Assembly (NCBI RefSeq): GCF_003576475.1
Contig: NZ_QWGR01000008.1
Location: 142,658 to 206,657, forward strand
Direction of reading: 5' to 3'
Source: Maribellus luteus
GTDB lineage: Bacteria; Bacteroidota; Bacteroidia; Bacteroidales; Prolixibacteraceae
Length of the DNA: 64,000 nt
Shown: piece after piece, positions 7,892 through 16,974 of the stretch
Layout of the letters: each line of letters begins with the position of its first letter
Position numbering within the stretch: position 1 is the first letter of the stretch
Notes under the pieces: generated by a model
Database searches by the model: none
Seen by the model: only the letters and a program-made list of their open reading frames with translations
Told to the model about the DNA's origin: nothing
Made by a program: the position numbers and the translations under genes

Positions 7892-8836
7892 ATGAAAACA
7901 ATTTTTGCAGTTCTATTCATTATTTCCATCTCAGTTGGAAATTTTTTTATTCCGCGAGATAAGCAAATCGGAATAAGCCCATGGGGGAAAAAAGACGAGA
8001 TTGGAACACTTATTAAGATGCCCGAAAAATCTCAATTTCAAGTTTCATCAAAAAAAGGCAACCAAAATGAGCAAGCCAAAGTAGTCGCTCAACAGGCAAA
8101 TAAAGAAGATATCACACTATCATTTAGTGATGGTAGAGAAGATGCCGTAGGTATAGTAGATATTAATGCTGTATTGCGTTCAGTTGGCGTGCAAGTAAGC
8201 ACTGTAGAATTGCCGGAAAAGGTAAAACCAATTCTTGAGACATCAAAAACAAGAGCTTTAAATGAGGACGAGGCTAAAAATTTGATTGCTGCCTTTCATT
8301 TAGACAGAGATGCTTTACTCAATCAGATAGAAAGAGCAGGTAGAAAGCCAGTTGCAAAAAATGGAGGTTCTCTAACTACTGGAGAAGACAACATGGCTCC
8401 TTATCCTAAAGTGTATGATATGAAAGCATTATCGCCCGAATTAACAGTGTTTCTTCAGGATAAATTTGGAAAATTACATGTAAACAGCAATGATGATGGA
8501 ATGGGAATCGATGAAGTTATGACGATCGTTTCTGGAGGTCCATGGACATGGTTTTTTGTATTGCCAGATAACGTTGTTGGCAAACTAACTTTGGGGCATG
8601 TGGAGGTTGATGGATTAGGATGGAGAATAAGCTACCCTGGACTTGGCCCGCACGGAGGTTTTTTTGATGCTGAATATGGTTTGGTAGTAGCATTTGCTCA
8701 TGGCCCTGAAAGATTTGTAATGCGCTATCAAGACCCCGGGGTTAAATTAGATAAATGGATGGGGAAAAATCCCTGGATAGATTTTTCAGACGGCACACCT
8801 GAATTATTAGAAAACATCGATAATTTCGAATACTAA
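7892..8836 (+). CDS. Exported protein of unknown function
   Basis: 314 residues. An N-terminal hydrophobic segment (residues 1-20, MKTIFAVLFIISISVGNFFI) looks like a signal peptide or anchor. The following 'GISPWGKKDEIGTLIKMPE' resembles the start of cyclase/kynurenine-formamidase-like proteins ('WGxxDEIG'), but the rest does not show that family's metal-binding HxGTHxDxP motif. The middle (residues ~60-160) is charged and helical. The C-terminal part is Gly- and aromatic-rich ('SGGPWTWFFVLPDN', 'GLGPHGGFFDAEYG'). I do not recognise a family. It lies 16 bases upstream of an alpha/beta hydrolase and is probably co-transcribed with it from the module ending at 7860. Confidence 0.7.
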   Translation: MKTIFAVLFIISISVGNFFIPRDKQIGISPWGKKDEIGTLIKMPEKSQFQVSSKKGNQNEQAKVVAQQANKEDITLSFSDGREDAVGIVDINAVLRSVGVQVSTVELPEKVKPILETSKTRALNEDEAKNLIAAFHLDRDALLNQIERAGRKPVAKNGGSLTTGEDNMAPYPKVYDMKALSPELTVFLQDKFGKLHVNSNDDGMGIDEVMTIVSGGPWTWFFVLPDNVVGKLTLGHVEVDGLGWRISYPGLGPHGGFFDAEYGLVVAFAHGPERFVMRYQDPGVKLDKWMGKNPWIDFSDGTPELLENIDNFEY

Positions 8837-8852
8837 CCTTTAAACAAAAAGC

Positions 8853-9821
8853 ATGACAAATGTAGCTAACATAAGTCTTAATTCAATCGAATTTCCAGAG
8901 CCCATCATAATTTCAGTCAATGGTGTAGAGCTCGAAGTATTTGAAGCAGGTATGCAAAATGTGGGTAAACCGATAATACTCTGTCATGGTTTTCCAGAGC
9001 ATGCATTTTCATGGAGGTATCAAATCCCTGCTCTAGTCGCAGCCGGTTATCATGTTATTGTTCCAAACCAAAGAGGGTATGGGAACTCATCTAAACCGAT
9101 CGAAGTAACATATTATGACATAGAACATTTAACAGGTGACCTTGTGGCATTACTCAATTATTATGGGTATCATGACGCAACTTTCGTTGGTCATGATTGG
9201 GGAGCAAATGTAGTTTGGAATCTTGCGCTATTACACCCTACGCGGGTAAACAAAATAATAAATTTGGCTTTACCTTATCAAGAGCGAGGGAAAAAACCTT
9301 GGATTGAGTTTATGGAAGAGGTATTTGGTGAGGACTTTTATTTTGTACACTTTAACAGAAAACCGGGAGTAGCAGATAATATATTTGAAAAATATACTTC
9401 TCAGTTTCTTCGTAATCTGTTTCGCAAGAATATACCTCCTGCACCGCCAGAGTCTGGAATGTTAATGATAAATCTAGCCAGAGCAGCTAAACCACTTGGT
9501 GAGCCGATAATGACGGATAACGAACTGTCTGTTTTCGTTTCTGCTTTCGAATCATCAGGTTTTACAGGAAGTATAAATTGGTATAGAAACCTTGACCGCA
9601 ATTGGCATTTTATGGCAGATGTGAAGCCAATGATTCTACAGCCGACATTGATGATATATGGCGAACGAGATATAATCCCCAAGTCTCAAAGCCTAAAAAA
9701 TTTCGCACCAAATCTTGATGTGGTTAGCCTGGATTGCGGCCATTGGATTCAACAAGAGAGGCCAGAGGAAACAAACCATGCTATTTTAAAATGGTTGGAG
9801 CAAGAGAATACCCAAAAATAG
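8853..9821 (+). CDS. Alpha/beta hydrolase, epoxide-hydrolase-like
   Basis: 322 residues. It has the alpha/beta-hydrolase pattern of the soluble epoxide hydrolase/haloalkane dehalogenase group: oxyanion-hole 'CHGFPEHAFSWR', then 'VPNQRGYGNSSKP', and nucleophile elbow 'FVGHDWGANVVW' where the nucleophile is Asp instead of Ser. A cap domain follows, then a late acid in 'IYGERDIIPKSQ' and catalytic His in 'SLDCGHWIQQERPE'. Asp at the elbow supports epoxide hydrolase-type or dehalogenase-type chemistry through a covalent ester. The substrate is unknown. It has no signal peptide and is co-directional with the exported protein just upstream. Confidence 0.9.
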   Translation: MTNVANISLNSIEFPEPIIISVNGVELEVFEAGMQNVGKPIILCHGFPEHAFSWRYQIPALVAAGYHVIVPNQRGYGNSSKPIEVTYYDIEHLTGDLVALLNYYGYHDATFVGHDWGANVVWNLALLHPTRVNKIINLALPYQERGKKPWIEFMEEVFGEDFYFVHFNRKPGVADNIFEKYTSQFLRNLFRKNIPPAPPESGMLMINLARAAKPLGEPIMTDNELSVFVSAFESSGFTGSINWYRNLDRNWHFMADVKPMILQPTLMIYGERDIIPKSQSLKNFAPNLDVVSLDCGHWIQQERPEETNHAILKWLEQENTQK

Positions 9822-9931
9822 ATGTTTGTATTACGGCAGCGTACTAAAATTAAGAGGAGGAAGTGGATCTTTAATGCGACCAATTGCAATCCCCGAAAAG
9901 ATTACAGCAAAATAGAATTTGGATTTCAACA

Positions 9932-10660
9932 ATGAATTTAATAAACGCAAATATCGACAACATAACACAGTTGTGGACTACTGTCGGGATGAGAACAGCC
10001 ACGTTTCATTCAGAGAAGAATATTGAATATTGCACAATTACTAATTCCGAATGGCCGAACAGGTTGTGGTTTACAGGAAGTTTCAACGTGTCGATAATAG
10101 AAAGAGCGAGAGAGATTCTCTTACGATCAAAAGTGCCAATGAAAGTTTCATCGTGGCACAATTCAGATTTCAGTGACGAGCTGTTTGTTCAATACAATTT
10201 TGCTCAAATATCAGAACAAACAGGAATGTCAGTGAAACTAACTTCTGAATATGAATCCGATCCGGGCATTGAACTTCGGAAAGTTTCCACACAACAGCAG
10301 GCTACTCTCTGGTCCGAATTACTCATTCATTCATTTGGATATAAAATCAGTCAAAAGGTGATAGTTCAAAGTTCTGCAGAAGTGAATTATTTTGTTTGTT
10401 ACTGCAATAATTCTCCGGTTGGAGTCTGCCTTTTATACCACAACAATTCACAAATCATTGGAATTCATGCCATGGGTATTATCCCGGAAATGAGGAGAAG
10501 GGGATTTGCAGAAGAAATTCTAAGAAAAATCCTCACGAACTCGAAATACCTGGGATTTAGTTATGCTGTTTTACAGGCCTCAAAAACCGGTAAACCACTT
10601 TACCGCAAATACGGATTTACAGAAGAATTTACAATGAAAAATTATCAACTTAAAGTTTAA
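9932..10660 (+). CDS. GNAT family N-acetyltransferase
   Basis: 242 residues from ATG at 9932; an upstream TTG at 9884 is possible but less likely. The C-terminal ~100 residues carry the GNAT fold. The acetyl-CoA loop is 'IIPEMRRRGFAEEIL' (the R/Q-x-x-G-x-G/A signature), preceded by strand 'IIGIHAMGI' and followed by 'ASKTGKPLYRKYGFTEEF', the typical last motif. The N-terminal ~120 residues are more divergent. GNAT enzymes transfer acetyl groups from acetyl-CoA to amines; the acceptor here is not predictable. It lies five bases upstream of a nitroreductase, so the two are probably co-transcribed. Confidence 0.85.
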   Translation: MNLINANIDNITQLWTTVGMRTATFHSEKNIEYCTITNSEWPNRLWFTGSFNVSIIERAREILLRSKVPMKVSSWHNSDFSDELFVQYNFAQISEQTGMSVKLTSEYESDPGIELRKVSTQQQATLWSELLIHSFGYKISQKVIVQSSAEVNYFVCYCNNSPVGVCLLYHNNSQIIGIHAMGIIPEMRRRGFAEEILRKILTNSKYLGFSYAVLQASKTGKPLYRKYGFTEEFTMKNYQLKV

Positions 10661-10665
10661 AAGTT

Positions 10666-11319
10666 ATGGAATTAATAAAGAACATGGAATGGCGTTACGC
10701 CACAAAGAAATTTGATCCGGAGAAGAAAGTCAATCCCACTGAAATGGAAAAACTAAAACGCGCTATTCAACTGTCAGTATCCTCATACGGACTTCAACTC
10801 TACAAAATGCTAATTATCGAAGATCAGGAAATTCGAAAAGAATTGAAGCCAGTTTCATGGGATCAAAACCAGATTACGGACGCATCACATCTGTTTGTAT
10901 TTTGTAATTACAGCGAAGTTAAAAAGGAGGATATTGATGCATTTATTCGGTTAACAGCCGAAACCAGAGATATTGATTATAACGATTTAAAAGGGTATGG
11001 CGATTTTATTGAATCGAAACTGAACGAGAAGACAAAAGCACAACAACGCAACTGGTTGGAGCGACAGCCTTACCTGGCGCTAAGTACGCTTTTAATGGCT
11101 TGTGCTGAACTAAAAATTGATGCCTGCCCTATGGAAGGTTTTGAAGCTGATGAATACAATAAAATTCTGGGACTGGAAGAAAAAGGGCTCAACGCTTGCG
11201 TGATTGCTACCATCGGATACCGAATTCCGGGCGACAATTCACGTTATATCCCAAAAGTCAGAAAGTCGATGGATGAGTTATTTGAAGAAATCAAACAAAC
11301 GGTATTTCTTCCTCTTTAA
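10666..11319 (+). CDS. Nitroreductase family NAD(P)H-dependent oxidoreductase
   Basis: 217 residues, typical of NfsB/YdgI-like flavoproteins. It opens with the family's FMN-binding 'MEWRYATKKFDPEKKV'. It also has 'RAIQLSVSSYGLQLYKMLII', where the usual PS(S) region is SSYGLQ, and 'LMACAELKIDACPMEGFEADEYNKIL' split over the substrate and FMN side, then 'IATIGYRIPGD' near the end. Such enzymes are homodimers that bind FMN and reduce nitro compounds or quinones with NAD(P)H. It directly follows the GNAT gene. The physiological substrate is unknown. Confidence 0.92.
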   Translation: MELIKNMEWRYATKKFDPEKKVNPTEMEKLKRAIQLSVSSYGLQLYKMLIIEDQEIRKELKPVSWDQNQITDASHLFVFCNYSEVKKEDIDAFIRLTAETRDIDYNDLKGYGDFIESKLNEKTKAQQRNWLERQPYLALSTLLMACAELKIDACPMEGFEADEYNKILGLEEKGLNACVIATIGYRIPGDNSRYIPKVRKSMDELFEEIKQTVFLPL

Positions 11320-11767
11320 TTTTTTAATTGATTGCTCAGAAAACAGAATAGAGCTGGAACAGCCCTAAAGGATTATGAACAAAGCTTGTGATGCTACTGC
11401 TTCAACCAAACCATTTAAGAAAGAAGAAATTAAAGTTCATATTCATCCTTTTCAAGATTATATTGTTGGAAATACTACAGATGATTTCATCCACATGTTT
11501 GGGACATCATGGAAAGAAGCCCAAGGAACAAAAAAGAAATTTGTCAGAAATAATTATTGTTGAATTGAAAAAAATATTTCCAGCAAACACCAACATACCA
11601 TTAAGTGTGAAAGATTAGAAATTAGACACCACGCGATTACACACAGATTAAAGACTGCTATTTTCGGCAGTCTTTTTTATTTCAGTCAAATTGGACAAGG
11701 AAATTCTAAACATTTATAAAAGGTATACTGTTTTAACTACATCACAATCAGTAAACTAATTTATTAA
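11320..11767 (+). other. Gap with ORF scraps and a terminator
   Basis: No confident gene. An ATG frame at 11375-11563 gives 62 residues with no family I recognise. An overlapping frame at 11388-11618 is no better. They may be remnants. The gap ends in a hairpin terminator (11650-11675) before the membrane AraC regulator. Confidence 0.4.
11650..11678 (+). terminator. Intrinsic terminator
   Basis: AAAGACTGC (11650-11658) pairs with GCAGTCTTT (11667-11675), with an eight-base loop and a following T run. Confidence 0.8.
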
Positions 11768-12943
11768 ATGCAATTTTTGGTATTATTAAATTTTGCAGCG
11801 GCCATTCAAGGCCTGTTTTTAACGTATATAATTGCACATAACCGGCTAAAAGATACTAAATCGGTTGTTTTGGGGTTGCTTACTTTTGTACTTTCGTTAA
11901 GTCTTTTAGGGGGTATTTATGGAATGTCAGGTTTTTACAAAAGCTTCCCACATTTCACCAATGTTGCCGATCCGCTATTTTTACTTTACGGGCCACTGCT
12001 TTTTATCTATATTTTTGCGCTCACTCAAAACCGTTTACCACGTAATTACTTATTGCACGGCCTGCCATTTCTTATTTACATAATTTCGTTTATTCCCTTA
12101 TATATGAAGAGTGGGGAGGAAAAAATTGAATGGGCCGAATATATTTTCCTTAACGATCATGTGCCACTAAAAGGACTGCTGATGCAGTTGTTGCGCGTCG
12201 TTCATATTTCTGTTTACATTGTTTTTAGTCTTCTTACAGTAAAAAAATACCAAAAAAAGATTAAGGACAATTTTTCTGATATCGAAAAGATTTCATTGAA
12301 CCAGGCAAAAAATATTCTCTATTTCTTTTTATTTGCACTTGTTGTAGCCTGCATTTCATTTGTTTTTGGGTATTTGTTTTCCTACAGTTTTAGCTTATCA
12401 AATAATATTATTGGGTTGGTTATCGGCATCACTATTTTTGCACTGGCTTATTCTACCTGGAATAAAAAAGATATTCGGACAATGGTATCGTCAAAGCTGG
12501 TTGATAATACAGAAGATATTAGTGACAATCCTCTCCTGGAAGAAAGTAAAACCAAAGGACGCAGCGTTTTTGTCCTAAATCAGGAACAATTGGAGGATTA
12601 TAAAACCAGGCTTGAAACAGCCATTGAGAAAGAAAAGGTTTTTATCGAAAATGAGCTGTCTTTAGCTGAATTGAGTAGACGCATAAACATCCAGGCTTAC
12701 CAGCTATCTGAATTGATCAGCAGACTTTACAATGAATCTTTTTTCGATTTCGTAAATCGTCATCGCGTTGAAGAAATCAAGTTGCGCATTGAAGATCCTG
12801 CATCTGATTCTTTTTCATTACTTGGGATTGCCATGGATTGTGGATTTAATTCAAAATCGTCGTTTAACACCGCATTTAAAAAGTTTGCAGGTATAACACC
12901 CAGCGAATACCGGAAGCGACAATTGGTAGAACAAGAAGTGTAA
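11768..12943 (+). CDS. Membrane-anchored AraC family transcriptional regulator
   Basis: 391 residues. The first ~235 residues contain about seven hydrophobic helices (starting 'FLVLLNFAAAIQGLFLTYII'), with no recognisable soluble sensor. A linker leads to a C-terminal AraC/HTH_18 domain (residues ~285-388) with two helix-turn-helix units: 'LSLAELSRRINIQAYQLSEL' and 'FSLLGIAMDCGFNSKSSFN', then 'FKKFAGITPSEYRK'. Membrane-embedded AraC regulators of this layout are common in Bacteroidota and presumably sense a membrane or extracellular cue. The gene is 24 bases upstream of a second AraC-type regulator, which suggests paired control. Confidence 0.9.
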   Translation: MQFLVLLNFAAAIQGLFLTYIIAHNRLKDTKSVVLGLLTFVLSLSLLGGIYGMSGFYKSFPHFTNVADPLFLLYGPLLFIYIFALTQNRLPRNYLLHGLPFLIYIISFIPLYMKSGEEKIEWAEYIFLNDHVPLKGLLMQLLRVVHISVYIVFSLLTVKKYQKKIKDNFSDIEKISLNQAKNILYFFLFALVVACISFVFGYLFSYSFSLSNNIIGLVIGITIFALAYSTWNKKDIRTMVSSKLVDNTEDISDNPLLEESKTKGRSVFVLNQEQLEDYKTRLETAIEKEKVFIENELSLAELSRRINIQAYQLSELISRLYNESFFDFVNRHRVEEIKLRIEDPASDSFSLLGIAMDCGFNSKSSFNTAFKKFAGITPSEYRKRQLVEQEV

Positions 12944-12967
12944 CAAGTATTTTTGAAGTAGGAACCG

Positions 12968-14770
12968 ATGCTAAAATCTCCATCGATGGAAAAAACAATA
13001 GCCGTACTTCCGTTTGTAAACATGAGTGCGAACGAAGAAATGGAATATTTCAGCGATGGAATTACCGAAGAAATCATTAATGCACTTGCCGGTATTTCAC
13101 AATTAAAAGTCACCTCCCGAACTTCTTCGTTCTTCTTCAAAAACAAAAACATCACAATCGGGCAAATTGCCAGGGAGCTGAATGTGGCAACTATTTTGGA
13201 AGGAAGCGTCAGGCTGGCAGCCAAAACCATTCGAATTACGGCACAGCTGATTCATGCAGAAGAAGACTTTCATTTTTGGTCGGAATCGTGGGACCGCAAA
13301 CTGGAAAACATTTTTGAAATCCAGGATGAGATTAGTTTGTTAATTGCTGACAAGCTACGCGAACAATATGGGCACTTCGAGATTCAGGATCATTTGGTGG
13401 AAAAGAAAACAGACAATTTGCATGCTTATGAGTATTTTCTGAAAGCCCGTTTTCATTTTAACAAATGGAATCCGGAGGATGCGAATAAAGCGATTGAATT
13501 ATATGAAAAAGCCATTGCATTTGATTCGAAACATACCGATGCGTATGTTGGTCTTGCAGATGCTTATAGCTTTTTTGCAGTTACCGAGTTGATGCCCAAA
13601 GAAGAAGCCTGGCAAAAGTCGTGGGAATACATGGATAAAGCATTTGCTTTAAATCCGGACAATGCAGGTGTACATTATTTGCTGGCTAATTATTCCTTTT
13701 TTTACGACGCCAATTTCCACCAAGCGCTTAAACACGTATTAAAATCAGTTGAATTAAAACCCAACTATCCCGAGGCACAACAATTTATTTCGTTGTTGTA
13801 TTTAATATCGGGTGAAACAGCAAAAGCCAAAGAACATTTGGATGTGGCACACAGTATTGATCCGCTTTCGCAGGAAACCTTATTTTACCGTGCGTATTAT
13901 CAGTACCGCACTGAGAATTTCTCAGAAGCCTTATCATTATTCGATGAAGCACTGAAAAATAATCCGCAAAATATTCCGGCATACATTGTTCGTAGTTATT
14001 GTCTTTTAAAACTGGGGCGATACAACGAAACCATTTCCTTTCTTGAAAATATGCCAAATGAAATTGTGGTGCATGATGAACGTTTAGGGATATTGAATCT
14101 GGCTTACATCCTCAAAAAAGATGCTGTAAACCCTGAAGAATATTTTGACCAGTTATTCGAAGCTGCCCAGAATCCCAAATCATTTCAGGCACATTCCTAT
14201 TTGTATCTGGCTTATGCAAATTTGAAGGAAACTGATAAAGCGTTTAATTTGTTGAAAAAAACGATCAAATTAAAATCATCGGTACTTTTGTTAAATTATA
14301 CCGATCCGCTTGCCAATTCTCTAAAAGATGATCCTCGCTTCGTTGAATATAAAAACAGGCTTTATAAATATCATCAGGTTGAAGTAAACAGCGCTAAAGA
14401 AAAAACTCCCCTGCTGGATGCAGCAACAGTAGAGATTTATTGTAATAAATTAACGCAGTTTGTAGCAGAAGAACAACCCTTCTTAATTCCAAACCTCTCA
14501 CTCCGGTTGTTGGCCGACCAGGTTGAAATTCATCCGAACAAACTTTCGTGGCTATTAAATGAACGGATAGGGAAGAACTTTAATGAGTTCATTAACTTTT
14601 ACCGAATCGAGTATTTCAAGGAACTGGCACTCGATCCAAAGAATAATCACATTTCATTAATAGGATTGGCCTATGAAAGCGGCTTTAATTCAAAAACCGT
14701 TTTTAATACCTATTTCAAAAAAGAAACAGGAATGACTCCCAAGGAGTTCTTAAGCAGAATGCATAAATAA
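12968..14770 (+). CDS. TolB-like/TPR/AraC fusion transcriptional regulator
   Basis: 600 residues (594 if it starts at ATG 12986, 'MEKTIAVLPF'). Residues ~7-130 are the TolB-like/FlgO-type domain often found with adenylate cyclases and HilA-like regulators: 'IAVLPFVNMSANEEMEYF', 'DGITEEIINALAGI', 'ILEGSVRLAAKTIRITAQLI'. Residues ~150-460 hold tandem TPR helices ('AIELYEKAIAFDSKHTDAYV', 'ALSLFDEALKNNPQNIPAYI'). The C-terminal ~100 residues are an AraC HTH domain ('LSLRLLADQVEIHPNKLSWL', 'LIGLAYESGFNSKTVFNTYF'). The DNA-binding domain is at the opposite end from HilA-type proteins. No membrane segment is seen, so it should be cytoplasmic. Confidence 0.9.
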   Translation: MLKSPSMEKTIAVLPFVNMSANEEMEYFSDGITEEIINALAGISQLKVTSRTSSFFFKNKNITIGQIARELNVATILEGSVRLAAKTIRITAQLIHAEEDFHFWSESWDRKLENIFEIQDEISLLIADKLREQYGHFEIQDHLVEKKTDNLHAYEYFLKARFHFNKWNPEDANKAIELYEKAIAFDSKHTDAYVGLADAYSFFAVTELMPKEEAWQKSWEYMDKAFALNPDNAGVHYLLANYSFFYDANFHQALKHVLKSVELKPNYPEAQQFISLLYLISGETAKAKEHLDVAHSIDPLSQETLFYRAYYQYRTENFSEALSLFDEALKNNPQNIPAYIVRSYCLLKLGRYNETISFLENMPNEIVVHDERLGILNLAYILKKDAVNPEEYFDQLFEAAQNPKSFQAHSYLYLAYANLKETDKAFNLLKKTIKLKSSVLLLNYTDPLANSLKDDPRFVEYKNRLYKYHQVEVNSAKEKTPLLDAATVEIYCNKLTQFVAEEQPFLIPNLSLRLLADQVEIHPNKLSWLLNERIGKNFNEFINFYRIEYFKELALDPKNNHISLIGLAYESGFNSKTVFNTYFKKETGMTPKEFLSRMHK

Positions 14771-14797
14771 TAGGAGTAAAATAATCCACGGAGAAAA

Positions 14798-14856
14798 TTG
14801 TCCATCCACCAACGAAGTTTGTCCATTTTACAGCGGTAGATTACCCCGCATCTTTG
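14798..14856 (+). promoter_or_regulatory. AraC-type direct-repeat operator and -7 box
   Basis: TTGTCCAT occurs at 14798-14805 and again at 14819-14826, exactly 21 bases apart, or two helical turns on one face. A -7-like CATCTTTG sits at 14849-14856. The repeat-to-box distances match the CAGAAC/CCGAAC pair at 17795-17850 (48 and 27 bases). It follows the TolB-TPR-AraC gene and precedes the AhpD-like gene, so it is probably a target of one of these regulators. Confidence 0.6.
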
Positions 14857-14894
14857 TACTGTCAATAATGACACAGAACATAGAACAGTTAAAA

Positions 14895-15440
14895 ATGGAA
14901 AACTTAGTAAAAACAGCATTTAATGTCCCAACACGAGAAGAAGTATCTGCAACCAACCAGGAGATTTTTGATGCATTAACGAAAGCTTTGGGTTTTGTCC
15001 CGAATCTTTATGCAACAATTGCTTATTCGGATAATGGCTTAAAGCGCTTTTTGGATTATCAAAATGCCAAAACATCATTATCGAACAAAGAGAAAGAAGC
15101 CGTAAATCTTATCGTTAGCCAGGTAAATGGATGCATTTATTGCCAGAGTGCACATCTTGTATTGGGTAAAATGAATGGCTTCACCGACGAGCAGCTACTG
15201 GATATTCGTCATGCAAAGAGCGAAAATGCTAAGCTAAACGCCCTGGTAAAATTGGCAGCAGATTTAACCGAAAACAGAGGGAATGCAAATGCCGCTAATG
15301 TAGAAGACTTTTTCGAACAGGGTTATACCAAAGAAAACCTGGTAGATCTGATTCTTCAAATTAGCGATAAAACCGCCATGAATTATCTCCATAATCTTAC
15401 CAAAATACCGGTAGATTTTCCCATTGCATCAGTTCTTTAA
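14895..15440 (+). CDS. Carboxymuconolactone decarboxylase (AhpD-like) family protein
   Basis: 181 residues from ATG at 14895; an ATG at 14868 in the same frame lies only about five bases after the predicted transcription start, so I prefer the second. The AhpD motif is intact: 'NGCIYCQSAH', Cys-x-x-Cys with the following His three residues on. The upstream region has 'ALGFVPNLYATIAYSD'. AhpD-type proteins are alkylhydroperoxidases that use the Cys pair, and others have related thiol chemistry. The gene is preceded by 21-bp direct repeats and followed by a DUF1348 protein and an AraC regulator, probably as one transcription unit. Confidence 0.92.
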   Translation: MENLVKTAFNVPTREEVSATNQEIFDALTKALGFVPNLYATIAYSDNGLKRFLDYQNAKTSLSNKEKEAVNLIVSQVNGCIYCQSAHLVLGKMNGFTDEQLLDIRHAKSENAKLNALVKLAADLTENRGNANAANVEDFFEQGYTKENLVDLILQISDKTAMNYLHNLTKIPVDFPIASVL

Positions 15441-15504
15441 TTTACAACTCAGGAGAGGAGAAATAGAGGTAATCGATTTTCTCCTTTCTTAAAACTAATA
15501 CAAA

Positions 15505-15927
15505 ATGAATAACAACGAAAAAAGATATCCGCTGCCGCCATTTACAATGGAAACTGCCCTTGAAAAAGTACAAAAAGCAGAAGATGCGTGGAATAGCAAA
15601 GACCCGGTAAAAGTTGCACAAGCATATACCATTAATTCTGAGTGGAGAAACCGGACTCAGTTTATAAATGGGCGGGAAGAAATAGTTGAATTTTTAACCG
15701 GCAAATGGGGAAAAGAAAAAAATTATAAACTAAAGAAAGAGCTTTGGGGTTTTAGAGAGAACCGTATTGCAGTAAAATTTGAATATGAGTTTCAGGATGC
15801 AAACGGCCAGTGGTACCGTGCCTATGGAAACGAGCTTTGGGAATTCGATGAAAACGGATTGATGCAAAAACGCTTCGCAAGTATTAACGACTTAATGATT
15901 GAAGAAAAAGATAGAAAGTTGACCTAA
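15505..15927 (+). CDS. DUF1348 protein, NTF2-like fold
   Basis: 140 residues, the full length of the DUF1348 family in the NTF2/SnoaL-like cone-fold superfamily. Recognisable features are '[20 protein letters not shown]', '[20 protein letters not shown]', '[17 protein letters not shown]' and '[17 protein letters not shown]'. The members have a small hydrophobic pocket but no established reaction. It is located 64 bases after the AhpD-like gene and four bases before an AraC regulator, so expression is probably shared. Cytoplasmic. Confidence 0.88.
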   Translation: MNNNEKRYPLPPFTMETALEKVQKAEDAWNSKDPVKVAQAYTINSEWRNRTQFINGREEIVEFLTGKWGKEKNYKLKKELWGFRENRIAVKFEYEFQDANGQWYRAYGNELWEFDENGLMQKRFASINDLMIEEKDRKLT

Positions 15928-15931
15928 CTTC

Positions 15932-16831
15932 ATGCTTATGATACAGAACAACGATTTCGCGCTTATCGATCCGCAAAACGGCAACCAGGCTTTCAAACTG
16001 TTTCGTTTTGAAAAGAATAATCCGTTTGATGATATTCAACGATTGAATTACTATTCAATGATTTGGTTGGAAAGTGGAACGGGTAATGTAAAAGCTGATT
16101 TCTCGGAATATAGTTTTCAGGAGAACGTTCTGCTTTCATTTTCACCTTTCCAACCTTTTATGCTTAATCTGAAAGGGGAAATCAGGGGCTGGGTTATCAA
16201 TTTTCATCCCGATTTTTTCTGTATTCACAAGCACCACAAAGAAGTAGCATGCCACGGCGTTTTGTTTAATAATATTTACAATCCCCCATTTGTTTACATC
16301 GATAAAAAAGCTTCAACAAATTTTGAAATGGTGATCGAACAGTTTAAAGCCGAAATGCAAAATCCGGCATTGGCGCAGTATGAGTTGCTGATTTCGTACC
16401 TAAAGATATTCCTGATCACAGCATCGAGACTGAAAGCGGAGCAGCAAACGAAGGCCAAACAAGCAACAGCTAAAGAGAAAGAACCGTTTATCTTACGAAA
16501 CCTGAAAAACGCTATTGAGATGCACTACAAGACAAAACACAGTGCCAGCGAGTATGCCGATCTTTTAGCGATAACACCCAAAGCATTAACCCGGATTACC
16601 AAAACTCATTTCAACAAAACCTTAAGTAACTTAATTGCTGAACGGATAATTATTGAAGCCAAAAGAGAATTATACCTCACCAATAAAACGGTTAAAGAAA
16701 TTGCTTACGATTTAGGTTATAACGATGAATATTATTTTAGCCGGTTTTTCAAAAAGAATGCCGATGTATCTCCGCAATATTACCGCGAAACGGTTGGTTT
16801 TGCTAAGGCTTCTGCGGTATTAAGTAAATAG
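15932..16831 (+). CDS. AraC family transcriptional regulator
   Basis: 299 residues. The N-terminal ~150 residues fit a cupin-like sensing domain ('YYSMIWLESGTGNVKADFSE', 'FQPFMLNLKGEIRGWVINFH'). The C-terminal ~100 residues have two HTH units: 'SASEYADLLAITPKALTRI' and 'TVKEIAYDLGYNDEYYFSRF', then 'FKKNADVSPQYYRE'. The second HTH with FSRFFKK is the most conserved AraC signature. It lies four bases after the DUF1348 gene. The ligand is unknown. This regulator and the two at 11768-14770 are candidates for binding the repeat operators found across this region. Confidence 0.93.
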   Translation: MLMIQNNDFALIDPQNGNQAFKLFRFEKNNPFDDIQRLNYYSMIWLESGTGNVKADFSEYSFQENVLLSFSPFQPFMLNLKGEIRGWVINFHPDFFCIHKHHKEVACHGVLFNNIYNPPFVYIDKKASTNFEMVIEQFKAEMQNPALAQYELLISYLKIFLITASRLKAEQQTKAKQATAKEKEPFILRNLKNAIEMHYKTKHSASEYADLLAITPKALTRITKTHFNKTLSNLIAERIIIEAKRELYLTNKTVKEIAYDLGYNDEYYFSRFFKKNADVSPQYYRETVGFAKASAVLSK

Positions 16832-16974
16832 AAAAATTAATAATGTAAAGTGCCTAATAAATCGGGGCTGTTTATATAGTATAACAAATTAAGCTCGGTA
16901 TTAGAATCCAGAACAATTACCGGAGTTTGAGTTTATATTTGTGTTGATTTGATTATCAGACAAATAGACCGGCT

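Noticed and set aside
11375..11563. 62-residue ORF after the nitroreductase
   Set aside because: No family recognised; competing overlapping frame; kept only as a possible remnant in the gap entry.
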